A stretch of 40,094 nt of DNA, from NCBI RefSeq assembly GCF_016654115.1, contig NZ_JAEQAZ010000073.1:1-40094 (forward strand), in the 5' to 3' direction. The notes under the pieces are model-generated. The model did no database searches. It had not been told where the DNA came from and saw nothing but the letters and a program-made list of their open reading frames with translations. This DNA comes from Streptomyces sp. MBT53. Its GTDB lineage: Bacteria; Actinomycetota; Actinomycetes; Streptomycetales; Streptomycetaceae. Below are positions 39,031-40,094 of this stretch, in pieces. Position numbers and translations under genes: made by a program. Numbering within the stretch: position 1 is the first letter of the stretch; every line of letters begins with the position of its first letter.

Positions 39031-39085
39031 GGCGGCCGGACAATCCAGGTGGCCGATGCCGGGTGCGCAACTAGGCTCGCTCTCC

Positions 39086-40094
39086 ATGACGTATCCGCAG
39101 GCAGACAGCGTCCACCCGTACCGCATCGACATCCCGCAGGCCGACCTCGACGATCTGCACGCCCGGCTCGACCGCGTCCGCTGGCCCGACGAGCTGCCCG
39201 GCACGGGCTGGGCGTACGGCGTGCCGGCGGACTACCTGCGGGAGCTGGTGCGGTACTGGCGGCACGAGTACGACTGGCGGGCGGCCGAGGCCGAGCTGAA
39301 CGCGTGGCCGCAGTTCACGACCACCATCGACGGGTCGAACGTCCACTTCGCGCACATCCGCTCCCCTGAACCGGACGCCACCCCGCTGATCATCACGCAC
39401 GGCTGGCCGGGCTCGATCGTCGAATTCGTGGACATCGTGGGCCTGTTGACCGATCCGGCGGCCCACGGCGGCGACCCGGCGGACGCCTTCCACGTGGTCG
39501 TGCCCAGCATTCCGGGCTTCGGGCTGTCGGGTCCCCCGGCCGACACCGGCTGGGAGGCGGGCCGTATCGCCGACGCCTGGGCCGAACTCATGCACCGCCT
39601 CGGCTACGAGCGGTTCGGCGCGCAGGGCGGCGACTGGGGCGCGGCGATCTCCCGCGAGCTGGGCCGCGCCCACCCCGACCGGGTCGTCGGCGTCCACCTC
39701 AACCTGCTGCCGGGCGCTCAGGCCCTCACCGAGCCCACCCCCGAGGAGCTGGACGCGCTCGGCCCGGAGGAACGGGCGGACACCCTGGAGTCCTGGCGCC
39801 GCTGGACCGCGTGGTCGCGCGAGAGCACCGGATACGCCGTCCTCCACACCACCCGCCCGCAGACCCTGGCGTACGCCCTCGCGGACTCGCCGGTCGGTCA
39901 ACTCGCCTGGATCGTCGAGAAGTTCAGGGAGTGGACCGACTCGGAGGAGCTGCCGGAGGAGGCCGTGGACCGGGACCGGCTGCTCACCGACGTGGTGCTG
40001 TACTGGGTGACGGGGACCGCCGGTTCGGCCGCCCGGATCTACTACGAGCGGGCCCACGCCACCGGTGCCCGGGCCGCCGCGCCCACCCTCCCGT
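39086..40094 (+). CDS. Epoxide hydrolase, EHN type (3' end outside window)
   Basis: The visible 336 residues start at ATG 39086. The N-terminal EHN segment is present (YRIDIPQADLDDLHARLDRVRWPDEL ... GVPADYLRELVRYWRHEYDWRAAEAELNAWPQFTTTIDG), followed by the alpha/beta-hydrolase core: oxyanion motif LIITHGWPGSIVEF, PSIPGFGLSGPP, and the nucleophile Asp in FGAQGGDWGAAISREL. A lid Tyr (IYYERAH) is near the window end. The family opens epoxides by an Asp-ester intermediate; the final His should lie beyond the window. No Shine-Dalgarno is seen; TAGGCT at 39072-39077 could be the -10 of a leaderless message. Confidence 0.92.
   Translation, partial: MTYPQADSVHPYRIDIPQADLDDLHARLDRVRWPDELPGTGWAYGVPADYLRELVRYWRHEYDWRAAEAELNAWPQFTTTIDGSNVHFAHIRSPEPDATPLIITHGWPGSIVEFVDIVGLLTDPAAHGGDPADAFHVVVPSIPGFGLSGPPADTGWEAGRIADAWAELMHRLGYERFGAQGGDWGAAISRELGRAHPDRVVGVHLNLLPGAQALTEPTPEELDALGPEERADTLESWRRWTAWSRESTGYAVLHTTRPQTLAYALADSPVGQLAWIVEKFREWTDSEELPEEAVDRDRLLTDVVLYWVTGTAGSAARIYYERAHATGARAAAPTLP

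Noticed and set aside
1..40094. CRISPR arrays, tRNA genes, insertion sequences, prophage or integrase genes
   Set aside because: No regularly spaced repeats, cloverleaf sequences, transposase/integrase motifs or terminal inverted repeats were seen on either strand.

Overview
The window is high-GC actinobacterial DNA, almost certainly Streptomyces or a close relative. The evidence is strong third-position GC bias, frequent GTG/TTG starts, Tat-type leaders, dense 4-nt stop/start overlaps, and an intact encapsulin/terpene cyclase/methyltransferase operon of the 2-methylisoborneol (2-MIB) type. I saw no tRNA, rRNA, CRISPR, IS element or phage module. No gap between genes exceeds 300 bases.

Layout. 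1-2.9 kb: the tail of an exported or membrane-anchored protein, an unrecognised helical protein, and two small membrane proteins (DUF2238 and DUF6328 types) that overlap tail to tail. 2.9-6.7 kb: an aldo/keto reductase, a Tat-exported class II (VAO-fold) cholesterol oxidase-like flavoenzyme and a lone phytoene/squalene-synthase family protein. 6.7-10.1 kb: a TetR-MFS efflux pair behind a striking double palindrome, preceded by an FAD monooxygenase. 10.2-12.5 kb: a regulatory cluster of one canonical Roadblock/LC7 protein, a DUF4388/PATAN-like protein and two divergently transcribed Roadblock-like paralogues, with no GTPase nearby. 12.6-16.6 kb: RNase HI, LtrA, a SnoaL-like protein with a divergent TetR, and a double VOC protein.

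16.9-20.3 kb holds the centrepiece: a Family 2B encapsulin shell with an inserted cyclic-nucleotide-binding-like domain, a 2-MIB-synthase-type terpene cyclase, and a geranyl diphosphate 2-C-methyltransferase. Together they would methylate GPP and cyclise it, probably with the cyclase packaged inside the shell. The cyclase has an unusually short N-terminal tail and a non-standard Asp-rich motif.

20.3-24.9 kb: a STAS anti-anti-sigma protein diverges from an OmpR-type response regulator plus a hybrid histidine kinase. These are followed by an SGNH-hydrolase lipoprotein convergent with a TetR gene. 24.2-32.1 kb is one tight operon read right to left: Tat/lipoprotein oligopeptide-binding protein, DppB, DppC, a fused DppD-DppF ATPase, a CocE/PepX-type serine hydrolase and the TetR. 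It looks like a peptide (or amide) import-and-cleave system, with repeated operator-like motifs ahead of it. 32.2-35.8 kb: a NitT/TauT-type ABC importer split around a divergent promoter, with a SAM methyltransferase gene between binding protein and permease. Its ATPase gene is broken by a one-base frameshift just after Walker B. 35.9-40.1 kb: a Tat-exported GH127-type beta-L-arabinofuranosidase with a LamG domain, a PhnB-like VOC protein and an epoxide hydrolase cut by the window edge.

All calls come from reading the sequence and remembered family features; no database search was run.
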